Origin: Verrucomicrobiia bacterium
Lineage (GTDB): Bacteria; Verrucomicrobiota; Verrucomicrobiia; Limisphaerales; CAIMTB01
Assembly: GCA_019634625.1 (NCBI GenBank)
Contig: JAHCBA010000019.1
Coordinates: 1 to 64,000 of the forward strand
Direction of reading: 5' to 3'
Length of the DNA stretch: 64,000 nucleotides
Under the pieces are notes generated by a model that saw only the letters and a list, made by a program, of their open reading frames with translations, was not told the origin of the DNA and searched no databases. Made by a program: the position numbers and the translations under genes. Shown here piece by piece: positions 16,496 through 25,759 of the stretch (within the stretch, counting starts at the first letter, position 1; each line of letters starts with the position of its first letter).

Positions 16496-16723
16496 CTATT
16501 CTACTTGGTCCGGTTCTCCCCTCGATGGTCTGCACCAAACCCGCTCGCCCTCGTCCAAACCTTCCCCGAAGCGGCAGTTCGAACCCTCACGTCCCCAGAA
16601 AGCCTCATCCATCCTCAAGCCAGATCGCTCTCCAAGGATTCGGGCCCGACCTCCAAAGCCACAGTTCCGCTTGCCGGCGCCCCCCCAAAGGCCCGTAATC
16701 CTCGCCGCAACCCCTCTCCCATC

Positions 16724-17656
16724 ATGCAACGACGAGCATTTCTCCGAGCCGGAACCGTGGGCTTGGCCGGCCTCGCCCTGACCGTCCCCGCGCCCCTGCG
16801 CGCCGACGCCGCCCCGCACCCGATCGCCTGGCAGGCCCGGCGCCGTACGGAACAGCCCGACGGAACCTGGAAGATCATCGAGGAAACCGCCTCCTGGGCC
16901 CCAAGGCAGACGGCCGTGATCATCTGCGATATGTGGGACCTGCACCACTGCAAGAACGCCACCGACCGGGTCGCTGAACTGGCCCCCCACCTGAATCGCT
17001 TCGTCGTCGAAGCCCGCTCGCGCGGCGCTTTCATCATCCATGCCCCCAGCAGTTGCCTCACCCCTTACGAACACCTTCCCGCCCGGCGCCGTGCCCAGGA
17101 AGCCCCCAAGGCACCCAACCTTCCCCCCGAAATCAGCTCCTGGTGCCACCGCATTCCCGCAGAAGAAAATGGCACCTACCCCATCGACCAGTCCGACGGC
17201 GGTTGCGACACCCCCGAACCAGCCCAGACCGAATGGTCCAACTGGCTGAAAGCACAGGGCCGCAATCCCAACGCCCCGTGGCTGCGCCAGATCGATGTCA
17301 TCGAGATCCGCGACGAAGACGCCATCAGCGATTCCGGGGTCGAAATCTGGAACCTCCTCGAGCATCGCCAGCTCCCCAACGTCCTCCTCGTCGGAGTTCA
17401 CACCAACATGTGCGTCCTTGGCCGGCCCTTCGGCCTGCGTCGCATGGTCGAAAATGGCCGCCCCACCATGCTCGTGCGCGACCTCACCGACACCATGTAC
17501 AACCCGAAAAGCTGGCCCCACGTCGATCACTTCACCGGCACCGACCTCATCGTCGAGCACATCGAGAAATACGTGTGCCCCACCACCACCAGCGCCTCTC
17601 TGCTCGGCGGTCAACCGTTCCGGTTCAGGGACGACCGCCGTCCGCGCCCGACCTGA
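16724..17656 (+). CDS. Tat-exported isochorismatase-like (cysteine) hydrolase
   Basis: 310 residues from ATG 16724. The N-terminus MQRRAFLRAGTVGLAGLAL is a twin-arginine-type signal, cleaved around LRADA. The mature domain shows the isochorismatase/nicotinamidase fold: catalytic Asp in VIICDMWDLHH and nucleophile Cys in VGVHTNMCVLGRPFGLR. The family hydrolyses amides or vinyl ethers; substrate not inferable. Upstream in-frame ATGs are rejected because they extend through the repeat-bearing intergenic DNA. Its 3' end overlaps the convergent gene by 32 bp. Confidence 0.87.
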   Translation: MQRRAFLRAGTVGLAGLALTVPAPLRADAAPHPIAWQARRRTEQPDGTWKIIEETASWAPRQTAVIICDMWDLHHCKNATDRVAELAPHLNRFVVEARSRGAFIIHAPSSCLTPYEHLPARRRAQEAPKAPNLPPEISSWCHRIPAEENGTYPIDQSDGGCDTPEPAQTEWSNWLKAQGRNPNAPWLRQIDVIEIRDEDAISDSGVEIWNLLEHRQLPNVLLVGVHTNMCVLGRPFGLRRMVENGRPTMLVRDLTDTMYNPKSWPHVDHFTGTDLIVEHIEKYVCPTTTSASLLGGQPFRFRDDRRPRPT

Positions 17657-19709
17657 CCGGCACCAACCGCGACAGCCGGTCCCGGGGATGCCCGGCCAGC
17701 CAGCCGCCGTATTCCACCAGGTAAATCCCTCCCTCCCCATCCCACGCCAGAGCGGTCGGCCCCCCGGCCAGCCCGGTGACCAGGGCCACGCTCCCACTCA
17801 CTTCCCCATCCTCCGCACCGGTCCGAGCCAGCCGCACCACCCGGCGCGCGAAGTCCCCGTACACCAAACCCCGCCCCAGCTCGTCCGGCCATCCCGTCCC
17901 CGGCTCGCCCTCCAGATACGGTCCCACCACCACCCCGGCCCCACGCTCCCTCGCATAGCTGTACCAGGGCCCCATTGCGTCAGGCAGCGGACAACCCGCT
18001 CCAGATAACGTGTCGCGCCCCCGCCCGTCACAACGCGGCCAGCCGTAGTTCCCTCCCGCCTTCACCAGGTTCACCTCCTCGCGGTCCCTGGGTCGGTCAT
18101 ACCCTACATCCCCCACCAGCACCTCGCCGCGACCCCGCCGCAAGGTCAGCGAAAACGGATTCCGGAAACCGTACGCATACACCTCGGGACGCGCCCCGGC
18201 CCGACCCACGAACGGGTTGTCCCCAGGCACCCCCCCGTCCACGTTCAACCTCAGGACCTTGCCCCACAAGCTGCCCAGGTCCTGCGGCGGACTGGACGGG
18301 TCGTCGTAGAATCGCTCGGTCCACTCCGGAACCTGCTGGTCGCCCACCCCAACGTAGAGGCACCCGTCGGCACCGTTCCAAAGCAGTCCCCCGCCCTGCC
18401 CCTGCCCATGGTCCGCACTCGGCATCTCGATCAGCACCCGTTCCGACGCCAGGGGCACCCTCCATTCCCCTCCGTCCCGCACCGCTGTGAATCGCGAAAC
18501 CCGGTTCGCATGCCCCACCGGAATCATCGGGGCCCTATGGACGTAAAGGTGCCCGTTCGTCCGGAACCCGCCGTCGAACGCGAAGGAATACAGTCCCCTC
18601 TGACCGGTGGCGTTCACACCGAACTGCCCCGCCAGTCGATGCCTCCCCGTCGAAGACTCCCAGATCCACAACTGCCCCCGCCTCCCCGCAAACCACACCG
18701 CCCCGTCCGGATCCACCGCCACATGCACCGGCTCCGGAATGTCCCCCTGCACCAGCACCTCGTACCGCAACCCCGCAGCCGGACGCGCCTGTTCTGCGGC
18801 ACGACGAAGCCGGTTCGCCTCCCGCATCCCCTCCATCTCCCCTCGTATCGCCTTCACCGCCTCCCCCAGCGAGTCCCCGTACCCGGCTTCCCCGTCCGGC
18901 CCGCTGATCACCACGTACCCATCAAACCGCTGTTCATCCAGCTGACTGAGCAGCCGACGCCAGTCCAGCCGGCCGCTCCCCCATCCCACCGCCCGGGCCT
19001 GCGGGGAGATCGCGCTCAGATCGCCGACATGGACCCCCAGCAGTCGCGTCCGCAGTACCGCCAGTGCTTCATGCGGATCCACACCTGCCCGGGTCAATTC
19101 CAGGACATCCGCCACCACCCCCAGTCGCGGATCGCGCCCGCGCAGCCAGCTCATCAGTCGTGCCGGATCCGTCCCGCCCAGTCGCGACCCCGGTCCGGAC
19201 ACCGGCACGGTCGCCAGGGCCAGCCCGATGTTGTGACGACGCACCATCCGTTCCAGATGATCCAATTGATCCAACGTCGGTTCCCCCACCAGCACGCGGA
19301 TCCCCAGTTGCTCCGCCCACTCGAACAACCGCGCATTGGCCCCGGGGTTGTTGCTGAACCGCACCCGTGCCGCCACCAGGCGGACCCCCGTCGTCGCCAC
19401 CTTGAGCCGCAACGCCGCCTGCTGCGGCTCACCCATCTCCGGACCCAACCACCCTTCCGGATGCTCCCGCCCGAGCGGCCCCCCCATCCGGACCTCCAGA
19501 AGCCGCAGACCGGCCCGGTGCGTGGCCTCGATCGCCTCGATCAAACCCAGGGGTTCCCATGCCGCCGCTGAAGCGCCCAGCGCCAGCCCCCCCACCAGCA
19601 CCGACTCCGGCTGGCGCGACGCGATCCCCGCCGACCAAACCGGCCCCGCCTGCACCCACCCGACCAGGACCCCGATCGCCACCCCGCAATGTCTAAGCAC
19701 TCTCGCCAC
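17625..19709 (-). CDS. Fusion of xylose-isomerase-like TIM barrel and glucose/sorbosone dehydrogenase propeller
   Basis: About 694 residues. GTG 19709 (or 19700/19718) gives a signal peptide (VLRHCGVAIGVLVGWVQAG); an upstream start would run over the divergent methyltransferase gene. Residues about 40-290 are an AP-endonuclease-2/sugar isomerase TIM barrel: GLRLLEVRMGG, IRVLVGEPT, VADVLELTRAGVDP, LLGVHVGDLS, and DGYVVISGPDGE. Residues about 320-690 form a GSDH/PQQ-dependent propeller: QGDIPEPVHVAV, SADHGQGQGGGLLWN, LYVGVGDQQVPE, YAYGFRNPFSLT, VGDVGYDRPRDREEVNLV, and GGNYGWPRC. Both domains are exported, suggesting periplasmic sugar oxidation or a sugar sensor. The fusion is unusual. Confidence 0.87.
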   Translation of the reverse strand: MARVLRHCGVAIGVLVGWVQAGPVWSAGIASRQPESVLVGGLALGASAAAWEPLGLIEAIEATHRAGLRLLEVRMGGPLGREHPEGWLGPEMGEPQQAALRLKVATTGVRLVAARVRFSNNPGANARLFEWAEQLGIRVLVGEPTLDQLDHLERMVRRHNIGLALATVPVSGPGSRLGGTDPARLMSWLRGRDPRLGVVADVLELTRAGVDPHEALAVLRTRLLGVHVGDLSAISPQARAVGWGSGRLDWRRLLSQLDEQRFDGYVVISGPDGEAGYGDSLGEAVKAIRGEMEGMREANRLRRAAEQARPAAGLRYEVLVQGDIPEPVHVAVDPDGAVWFAGRRGQLWIWESSTGRHRLAGQFGVNATGQRGLYSFAFDGGFRTNGHLYVHRAPMIPVGHANRVSRFTAVRDGGEWRVPLASERVLIEMPSADHGQGQGGGLLWNGADGCLYVGVGDQQVPEWTERFYDDPSSPPQDLGSLWGKVLRLNVDGGVPGDNPFVGRAGARPEVYAYGFRNPFSLTLRRGRGEVLVGDVGYDRPRDREEVNLVKAGGNYGWPRCDGRGRDTLSGAGCPLPDAMGPWYSYARERGAGVVVGPYLEGEPGTGWPDELGRGLVYGDFARRVVRLARTGAEDGEVSGSVALVTGLAGGPTALAWDGEGGIYLVEYGGWLAGHPRDRLSRLVPVRSGADGGRP

Positions 19710-19769
19710 GCCACCCACCCTACCGCGAACAGTCGGGCTTTCCCGGCAATTCTTCCCTAACCTCGCCCG

Positions 19770-20381
19770 GTGGAATCCTTGTCCGCCAGTGCCTGGGAAG
19801 ACCGCTATCGATCCGGCGAAACCCCCTGGGAAAAAGGCTCCGGAGCCCCCGGGCTCATCGACTTCCTCGACCATCATCCCAGCCTCCCACGCGGCACGGT
19901 CCTAATCCCCGGCTGCGGTACCGGTCACGATGTCCGCTCCTGGGCCCGTCACGGCTTCGCCTCCACCGGCCTCGACCTCGCACCGTCCGCCATCCGCCGC
20001 TGCTGCGAAGCGCCATCCGATCCCGCCTGGCAGATTCACTACTCGGCAGGCGATTTCCTCGGCGACCAACCCTCGACCCGGTACGGCTGGGTGTTCGAAC
20101 ACACGCTCTTCTGTGCCATCCCTCCCGCTGACCGCGATCGCTACGTCCTCGCCGTCCGCCGCTGGCTCCAACCCGGCGGCCACTTCCTCGCCATTCACTA
20201 CATGCTCCGGGACGACGGTGACGGCCCCCCGTTCGGCTGCACTCAGGAGGAACTCATGGAGCGCTTCACCCCCCACTTCGAGCTCCTGCGCGGCTGGATC
20301 CCCCGCTCCTACCCGAATCGCACCGGCCTCGAACTCATGCTCTGGTGGCGCCATCGCCCCGCCCCCTCCCAACCCATCTGA
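19770..20381 (+). CDS. TPMT-family SAM-dependent methyltransferase
   Basis: A 203-residue class I methyltransferase of the thiopurine S-methyltransferase type. The start is GTG 19770. WEDRYRSGETPWEKG at the N-terminus is characteristic, motif I is VLIPGCGTGHDV, STGLDLAPSAI supplies the acidic SAM ligand, and WVFEHTLFCAIPP and HFLAIHY complete the fold. Bacterial homologues methylate thiols, halides, tellurite or small aromatic thiols; the substrate here is unknown. It is transcribed divergently from the TIM-barrel/GSDH fusion, with 60 bp between the starts, and converges with the transglutaminase-like gene. Confidence 0.87.
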   Translation: MESLSASAWEDRYRSGETPWEKGSGAPGLIDFLDHHPSLPRGTVLIPGCGTGHDVRSWARHGFASTGLDLAPSAIRRCCEAPSDPAWQIHYSAGDFLGDQPSTRYGWVFEHTLFCAIPPADRDRYVLAVRRWLQPGGHFLAIHYMLRDDGDGPPFGCTQEELMERFTPHFELLRGWIPRSYPNRTGLELMLWWRHRPAPSQPI

Positions 20382-20416
20382 TTCGCATCCCCAATCCGCC
20401 TTCTCGCGGTCCTCCG

Positions 20417-22483
20417 TCATCCCCCGCGCCTCACCCCATCCCCACCCCGCGCCAATCCCAACGCCCGCCCCAGATCGGAGGAGACGACGCGGAGCGTCTC
20501 CCGCTCGTTCTCCGCCAGCCCGCGTGGATCGAACCTCAGGCGGTCATGCAGTCCGCTCGCCGTCCACGCTCGTCCCACCTCCTCCGGCCCCCATCCCGCA
20601 CCCGCCAGCCGGTCCCGCCAGACACCCGGACGCTCGTCCGGACGCCGGGCCAACCCCCGATCCGTCAGCACGGCGTCGATGGGCAGCCACTCCGAATCCA
20701 ATCCCGGCCAGGCCGGTCGCGGACCCGAACCCGGACCCACCTCAGCCCGCAGCCGGGCGGCCCGCAACCGCCGAAACCTCCAGAGCAGCATCGCCAGCAG
20801 CGGAAGCGTGAGCCAGTGCGCCTGCCGCAACCAGGCCTTCTCCCCAAGCCACCACCACCGCTGCAATGCGAATCTGAGTTCGTGCCAGCGCCGCTGCCAA
20901 CCCGACGACCCGGACGGTTCCTCCAGGAAATCCACCGCCGGCGTCGGATCGAAATCGTGCCACGCATCGCCCATCCACACCCGCACCCACGCATGGGCCT
21001 GCACCTCCCGCACGGTGATGACGCCCCCCGCCCGCTCCGCAGGATCCAGCAGGAAACCCGTCGCGTACCGCGCCGGAATCCCGGCCGCGCGCAGCAGCAA
21101 CACCCCGGCCGTCGCAAAGTACTCGCAGTGCCCCGTCCGATGCCCGACCAGGAACCGGCCCAGCGCCGTGCCGGCCCGCGGATCGTCCGCCGGACTGTCC
21201 ACCAGATCGGTGGTGTACCGGAAATGGTCCGCAAAATGGCGACGCAGTTCGTTCAAGACCTCCGCCGCGGGACGTCCGCTCAAACCCAGTTCCTCCGCCA
21301 GCTCCGCAATCAAAGGCAGCTCCGCGGCCGGAACCTCCTCCCGATCGCCCTCCCGCGGCTCCAGCTCCACCGCCGCCGTCCTCGCATACTCCGCCCGGAA
21401 TCCCACCACCCCCGCCCGCGTGTCAGCCCGGACCGTCCCCATCGGGGTCATTTCCACGCTCTCCGCGATCAACTCCCGCAGTACGCGCGTCCCGTGCGGC
21501 AACGGCATCAGCCCTCGGGTGGAATGGCGCACCCACTCGACCTGCAAGGCCCCCGCCCGGCCCGGAGCCGGGTCCAGTATCCATTCATCCTCCAGGCCAT
21601 CCACCTTCTCGAACCCCGTCCCCGTGGCAAACCACTCCCCATGCCGCCATTCCGTGTACGTCGCCGTCCGCCACAGCGCTGGCACGGCCCGACCGCCGTC
21701 GATCCGCACCTGGAAAATGATGCGGCTCGAACCTCCAACCCGGCCCGTCCGCCCGATCGCTGTCGGCGAAACCCGGTAGGGCGCCCCCTCCCGGTACCAG
21801 CGGGTCGTCCACGCCATCAACCCGTCCTCGATCCACTGCTGCGTGACCGCCAGACCCCGGGCCACCATCCAGCCTCCCGCCGCCGCCAGCACCAGGACCA
21901 TCGCAGCGGCCCATGCCCGGTGACCCCGGGCACGCCGCGACCAGAGGAAGACGCCCAGGACACCAACGATCACCGCAAAGAACCAAGGCCGCTCCGCGCC
22001 GGCCGTGCTGGCGGAAACCAGGCTCAGGATCACCACCAGGGAGCCCGCATCGAACGGCGGCCCGTCCGGCTCAGGACGCCGACGCCATGACGGCCACGGC
22101 AGCACCGCGCTGAGCGGAATGCGCCCGCTCTCGGACCACCCCTGGGCGAGCACCGCCGGCACCGCCATCACCGGCAGCCAGCGCGCCGCGCTCCGCAGCA
22201 CATTCCCAACATCTTCCAGGCTGTAGATCAGCAACAGCCCCCCGAACGCCAGCACCCAGCACACATCCAGAGCCCGGTGAAACTCGTTCCGACCCAGAGC
22301 GAACCGATACCCTGTCCACTGCGGCGCCGCGGCCAGCAGCGCCAGCGGCACCGCCAGCGCCAACTGGCCGATCTCCCAACCCCATGCCAGCAGGGCCAGC
22401 CCGACTATCCACAGCGGCAGGTGCATGGAGCGATTTGCGGTGGACCAACCTCCCGGCTGCGCCGTTCCCGGACCGGCCCGCAC
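20417..22483 (-). CDS. Membrane transglutaminase-like protein (TgpA/DUF3488 type)
   Basis: 688 residues. The N-terminal third has about five to six hydrophobic helices (for example LWIVGLALLAWGW and VVILSLVSAS), matching the membrane part of TgpA. The periplasmic transglutaminase-like core has the catalytic triad: Cys in TGHCEYFATAGVLLLRAAGI, His in VQAHAWVRVWM, and Asp in WHDFDPTP. A further helix and a cytoplasmic DUF4129-like tail follow. GTG 22483 abuts the TGA of the upstream gene; ATG 22426, directly at the first helix, is an alternative. The family is linked to envelope integrity in Pseudomonas; the reaction is not established. Confidence 0.88.
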   Translation of the reverse strand: MRAGPGTAQPGGWSTANRSMHLPLWIVGLALLAWGWEIGQLALAVPLALLAAAPQWTGYRFALGRNEFHRALDVCWVLAFGGLLLIYSLEDVGNVLRSAARWLPVMAVPAVLAQGWSESGRIPLSAVLPWPSWRRRPEPDGPPFDAGSLVVILSLVSASTAGAERPWFFAVIVGVLGVFLWSRRARGHRAWAAAMVLVLAAAGGWMVARGLAVTQQWIEDGLMAWTTRWYREGAPYRVSPTAIGRTGRVGGSSRIIFQVRIDGGRAVPALWRTATYTEWRHGEWFATGTGFEKVDGLEDEWILDPAPGRAGALQVEWVRHSTRGLMPLPHGTRVLRELIAESVEMTPMGTVRADTRAGVVGFRAEYARTAAVELEPREGDREEVPAAELPLIAELAEELGLSGRPAAEVLNELRRHFADHFRYTTDLVDSPADDPRAGTALGRFLVGHRTGHCEYFATAGVLLLRAAGIPARYATGFLLDPAERAGGVITVREVQAHAWVRVWMGDAWHDFDPTPAVDFLEEPSGSSGWQRRWHELRFALQRWWWLGEKAWLRQAHWLTLPLLAMLLWRFRRLRAARLRAEVGPGSGPRPAWPGLDSEWLPIDAVLTDRGLARRPDERPGVWRDRLAGAGWGPEEVGRAWTASGLHDRLRFDPRGLAENERETLRVVSSDLGRALGLARGGDGVRRGG

Positions 22484-23365
22484 TCAGACGTCGCAGATCC
22501 GCACCCCCTGTGCCAGCGACCCCAGGGCATCCTCGCGCTTTGGAATGAACTCCTGCGCCACGTACCCCTTGAATCCGGTCTCCAGGATCGCCCGCATGAC
22601 CGCCGGATAGTAGATCTCCTGGCTCTCGTCGATCTCGTTCCGGCCCGGCACGCCGCCCGTGTGGTAATGCGCGATGTACGGTGCGCTCGCCCGCAATGTC
22701 CGGATCAGATCCCCCTCCATGATCTGCATGTGGTAGATGTCGTAAAGGAGCTTGAACCGTTCCGACCCCACCTGCCGGCACAGTTCCACCCCCCAGGGCG
22801 TCCGGTCGCACATGTAGTCCCGGTGATCCACCCGCGAATTCAGCAACTCCATCACCAGCACCAGATCGTGGCGCTCGGCGATGGGAAGCAACTTCTTCAA
22901 CCCCGCGGTGCACTGCTCGATCCCCTCCTCGTCCGACATCCCCGCGCGGTTCCCTGAAAAGCAGATCACATTCTTGCATCCGAGCGCCGCCACCTTCGGC
23001 GCCGCCTCCTCGAACCATTTCTGGATGCCCTCGTGGTTGGCCGCCCGGTTCAGGCCCCTCTCAATGCCCCCGGGAATGCCGCTCACCATCGAGCATTCCA
23101 GATCAAACCGCTTCGCCGTCGGGATCTCCTCCAGCCCCAGCAAGTCGATCGCCGAGATCCCCATCTCGCGCGACGCCCGACACAACTCCTCCAACGGAAT
23201 CCGCCCGTAGCACCAGCGGCAAACGGAATGGTTGATACGCCCCTTAAGCCCCCCAACCCTCTCGGCGGCAGCAACGCGACGCCCAAGATCGGCGGCAACA
23301 GCGGCGGCAGCGGCCCCCTGGGCCAGAGTGCGGAAGGCGCGACGGCGGGGAATCGGGGTCTTCAT
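22484..23365 (-). CDS. Hydroxypyruvate isomerase-like sugar isomerase with Tat signal
   Basis: About 293 residues from ATG 23365 (ATG 23371 two codons earlier is possible). MKTPIPRRRAFRTLAQGAA is a twin-arginine-type signal. The TIM-barrel core resembles Hyi: metal ligands in LVLVMELLNSRVDH, FKLLYDIYHMQIMEGD, and IAHYHTGGVPGRNEID, with KGYVAQEFIP at the end. PVC bacteria encode many exported paralogues of this kind whose substrates are mostly unknown, so the isomerase activity is inferred from fold. Its stop directly precedes the transglutaminase-like gene (TGA then GTG), suggesting cotranscription. Confidence 0.87.
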   Translation of the reverse strand: MKTPIPRRRAFRTLAQGAAAAAVAADLGRRVAAAERVGGLKGRINHSVCRWCYGRIPLEELCRASREMGISAIDLLGLEEIPTAKRFDLECSMVSGIPGGIERGLNRAANHEGIQKWFEEAAPKVAALGCKNVICFSGNRAGMSDEEGIEQCTAGLKKLLPIAERHDLVLVMELLNSRVDHRDYMCDRTPWGVELCRQVGSERFKLLYDIYHMQIMEGDLIRTLRASAPYIAHYHTGGVPGRNEIDESQEIYYPAVMRAILETGFKGYVAQEFIPKREDALGSLAQGVRICDV

Positions 23366-23575
23366 GGTCATGGCTTGCGAGGCGCCAATACAACGGCCAC
23401 CACCCCAACCCGTCAAACGCCAAGCCGCCAATCGCCTGCTCCCCGAACCATCCCGAAGCAAGAGGAGTGAATCGATGTGGATCACCCGCGCCAGGAGTGA
23501 TGGAATCCGCGCAGGAAAATTCCGTAGGGGTAGTTTCGAACCAAAGACCAAGAGACCAGTATAGCCTTGCATTAG

Positions 23576-23596
23576 GTCAGTCTCTTTAATATTGAT
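23576..23596 (+). repeat. 21-bp GTCAGGC/TTGAC element upstream of RAYT
   Basis: GTCAGTCTCTTTAATATTGA followed by T: same length and ends as the other copies. It lies 92 bp before the RAYT start, with the C-rich phrase GCACCCATCCCACGGCCCG (23631-23649) in between. Confidence 0.65.
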
Positions 23597-23688
23597 CCCC
23601 CGCCTTTACCCTGCTCACTCCATTCTTACCGCACCCATCCCACGGCCCGCATATCGCACCCTCAATCACGTCCTTCCCTCAACTACCC

Positions 23689-24669
23689 ATGAGAACCCCC
23701 CGCATCACAGCCGACCCCACCCTCCCGGCGACGTATCACTGCATGTCCCGCGTCGCCGGCCGCCTTCCCCTCCTCGACGACTCCGCCAAGCACAAGCTCC
23801 TCAACATCCTCCACCACCTCGCCCGCTTCTGTGACATCGACATCATCACCTTCTGCATGATGTCCAACCACTTCCATCTCCTCATCCGCGTCCCGCCCAA
23901 GCCCCTCCCGGACTCCATCCCGGACGACGTCATCCTCGCCAAACTCGAGGACTTCTACGGCCCAAAGGCCACCCTTCCCTCCCTCGCCCGCGCCGCCCTC
24001 AATAAGGGCCAACCCATCCCCGACGACATCCGCCAATCCGTCCTCTCCCGCATCGCCGACCTCTCCATCTTCCTCCAGGAGTTCAAACAACGCTTCTCCC
24101 GCTGGTACAACCGCCGTCATGACCGCACCGGCTACCTCTGGGGCGAACGCTTCCGCAGTGTCCTGGTGGAAGACTGTACCAGCACCCTCCGCGCCATCGC
24201 CGCCTACATCGACCTCAACCCCGTCCGCGCCGGCCTGGTCAACGATCCCAAGGACTACCGCTTCTGCGGCTACGCCGCCGCCCTCACCGGCGACAAAGTC
24301 ATCCGCCGCGGAATCATGGGATTTCTGGGGGCAACCGACTGGAGCGCGGCGTCAGCAGAATATCGCCTGGCGCTTTACGTGATTGGCGGGACGTCAGGGC
24401 GGAGCGACAAGCGTGTGCTGGACCCGGAGGCGATCCGGGCGGAACTGGCGCGGGGCGGACAACTGCCGCTGGGCCAGATCCTGCGGTTACGGATCCGGCA
24501 CATGACCGATGGGGTGTTCCTGGGATCGAAGGAGTTTGTGAACCAGATGTGGGAGCGGCACCGGGACAAGTTCGGGAAGCGACGCAAGAGCGGCGCGCGG
24601 ATCATTCGAGGCGCCCCGATCCCAGGGTTGACCGTCCTGCGCGATCTTCGGGTTGATGCGGTGGGCTAG
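23689..24669 (+). CDS. REP-associated tyrosine transposase (RAYT, Y1_Tnp/IS200-like)
   Basis: 326 residues. The N-terminal half is a Y1 HUH transposase domain: TYHCMSRVAGRLPLLDD, HUH motif MMSNHFHLLIRVP, and the region FKQRFSRWYNRRHDRTGYLW holding the candidate catalytic tyrosine, followed by AAYIDLNPVRAGLV. The C-terminal part (RLRIRHMTDGVFLGSKEFV) is a typical RAYT extension. RAYTs are single-copy domesticated transposases that act on dispersed REP-type repeats and are not flanked by inverted repeats. From about 24315 the gene switches abruptly from C-ending to G-ending codons, suggesting a composite origin. A 21-bp repeat copy lies upstream and a remnant of the same C-terminal segment occurs at 47344. 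Confidence 0.93.
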   Translation: MRTPRITADPTLPATYHCMSRVAGRLPLLDDSAKHKLLNILHHLARFCDIDIITFCMMSNHFHLLIRVPPKPLPDSIPDDVILAKLEDFYGPKATLPSLARAALNKGQPIPDDIRQSVLSRIADLSIFLQEFKQRFSRWYNRRHDRTGYLWGERFRSVLVEDCTSTLRAIAAYIDLNPVRAGLVNDPKDYRFCGYAAALTGDKVIRRGIMGFLGATDWSAASAEYRLALYVIGGTSGRSDKRVLDPEAIRAELARGGQLPLGQILRLRIRHMTDGVFLGSKEFVNQMWERHRDKFGKRRKSGARIIRGAPIPGLTVLRDLRVDAVG

Positions 24670-24738
24670 GGGCCGCATATGCGGCGGGATCGTCGGGAAT
24701 TGCGAAGCTGAAACGTGGGGGAAACGCCCATGTTGCCG

Positions 24739-25596
24739 TCAATCCTCCACTCCCTTGACTGGCTCAATCCGCACCTCGGCTGTCATCGTCTGTTCAGCCC
24801 GCCCCTTGAAGTTCCCGCGAACCGGTGCCGCATCCGCGTAATCCCGCCCGACCGCCACCTTCACGTGGTGCTCGTCCGCCATCCGGTTATTGGTCGGATC
24901 CAGTCCCATCCACCCGTGCCTCGGCAGATACACCTCGACCCACGCGTGCGACGCCAGATCTCCCCTCAACGCTGTCCCTGCCGGTACATGCAAATACCCG
25001 CTTACATACCGGGCCGGAATCCCCGTCGAACGGCACAACCCCAGCATCACGTGCGCGAAGTCCTGGCAGACCCCGCGCCGCTCTCGCAGAGCCTCCTCCA
25101 TCGTCGTCGATACCGTCGTCGATCCCGCCTCGTAAACAAACGTCTCGTGAATGTGCCCCATGATCCGCAAGGCCAATTGCCATGCATCGTCCACCCCGGA
25201 CACCAGGTCCTGCCCCACCCGCCATACCTCGACCCCCAACGACACGTACTCGCTCGGCTGTAGAAAGTCGTAACACCGCTCCAACCGCTGGCACTCGCCC
25301 AAACGCGCCACCGGAAACCAAGGCACCTCAGAATCCGCCGCCCGCGCCCGCGTCGTCACTTCCGAACAGCTCTCCAATACCAGTTCCCCGTGCGGTTCCT
25401 TCAGGTAGAAATGGTCCACCAAATTGAAATGAAAATCATGGTACCGCTCCACCTTCGCCACCGGTTCGGTAACCAGCCTGTACCCATGGCATTCCTGCCC
25501 CTCATCGGACACCGGCTGAAGCCGCACCTCATTGTAGTTCTCCGAAACCGGCTGTGAATACCGGTACCGGGTGCGATGGAGGATCTTGAGGCGCAT
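24739..25596 (-). CDS. Soluble transglutaminase-like cysteine peptidase
   Basis: 285 residues from ATG 25596 (MRLKILHRTRYRYSQPVSEN); the frame continues upstream without conservation. The N-terminal beta-domain typical of bacterial transglutaminase-like proteins is followed by the catalytic core: Cys in ERRGVCQDFAHVMLGLCRS, His in LASHAWVEVYLP, and Asp in GLDPTNNRMADEHHVKVAVG, with GRDYADAAPVRG. No signal peptide. This family often accompanies circularly permuted ATP-grasp and alpha-E proteins in amide-ligase clusters; those partners are absent here. The function is probably protease or amidase activity, not crosslinking. Confidence 0.88.
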   Translation of the reverse strand: MRLKILHRTRYRYSQPVSENYNEVRLQPVSDEGQECHGYRLVTEPVAKVERYHDFHFNLVDHFYLKEPHGELVLESCSEVTTRARAADSEVPWFPVARLGECQRLERCYDFLQPSEYVSLGVEVWRVGQDLVSGVDDAWQLALRIMGHIHETFVYEAGSTTVSTTMEEALRERRGVCQDFAHVMLGLCRSTGIPARYVSGYLHVPAGTALRGDLASHAWVEVYLPRHGWMGLDPTNNRMADEHHVKVAVGRDYADAAPVRGNFKGRAEQTMTAEVRIEPVKGVED

Positions 25597-25759
25597 TGCC
25601 AACCGAGCGGCGCAGCGTGCCGCCCCGTCCCCCCGTCCGCAAGCCGCCGTATCCCCGGATTCCGCACTGCAACCTTGGGGCAAATTTGGGAAAATTGGAT
25701 TGCCACCATCCTCCCGGAACCGTTTTCATCGCTGCCGCGGCTCTTCATCCGGCCGCCAC

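Noticed and set aside
24723-24770. GTCAATCC...CTTGAC near the end of the transglutaminase-like gene as another 21-bp element
   Set aside because: It is 22 bp, lacks the internal consensus and encodes the conserved C-terminal end of the gene.
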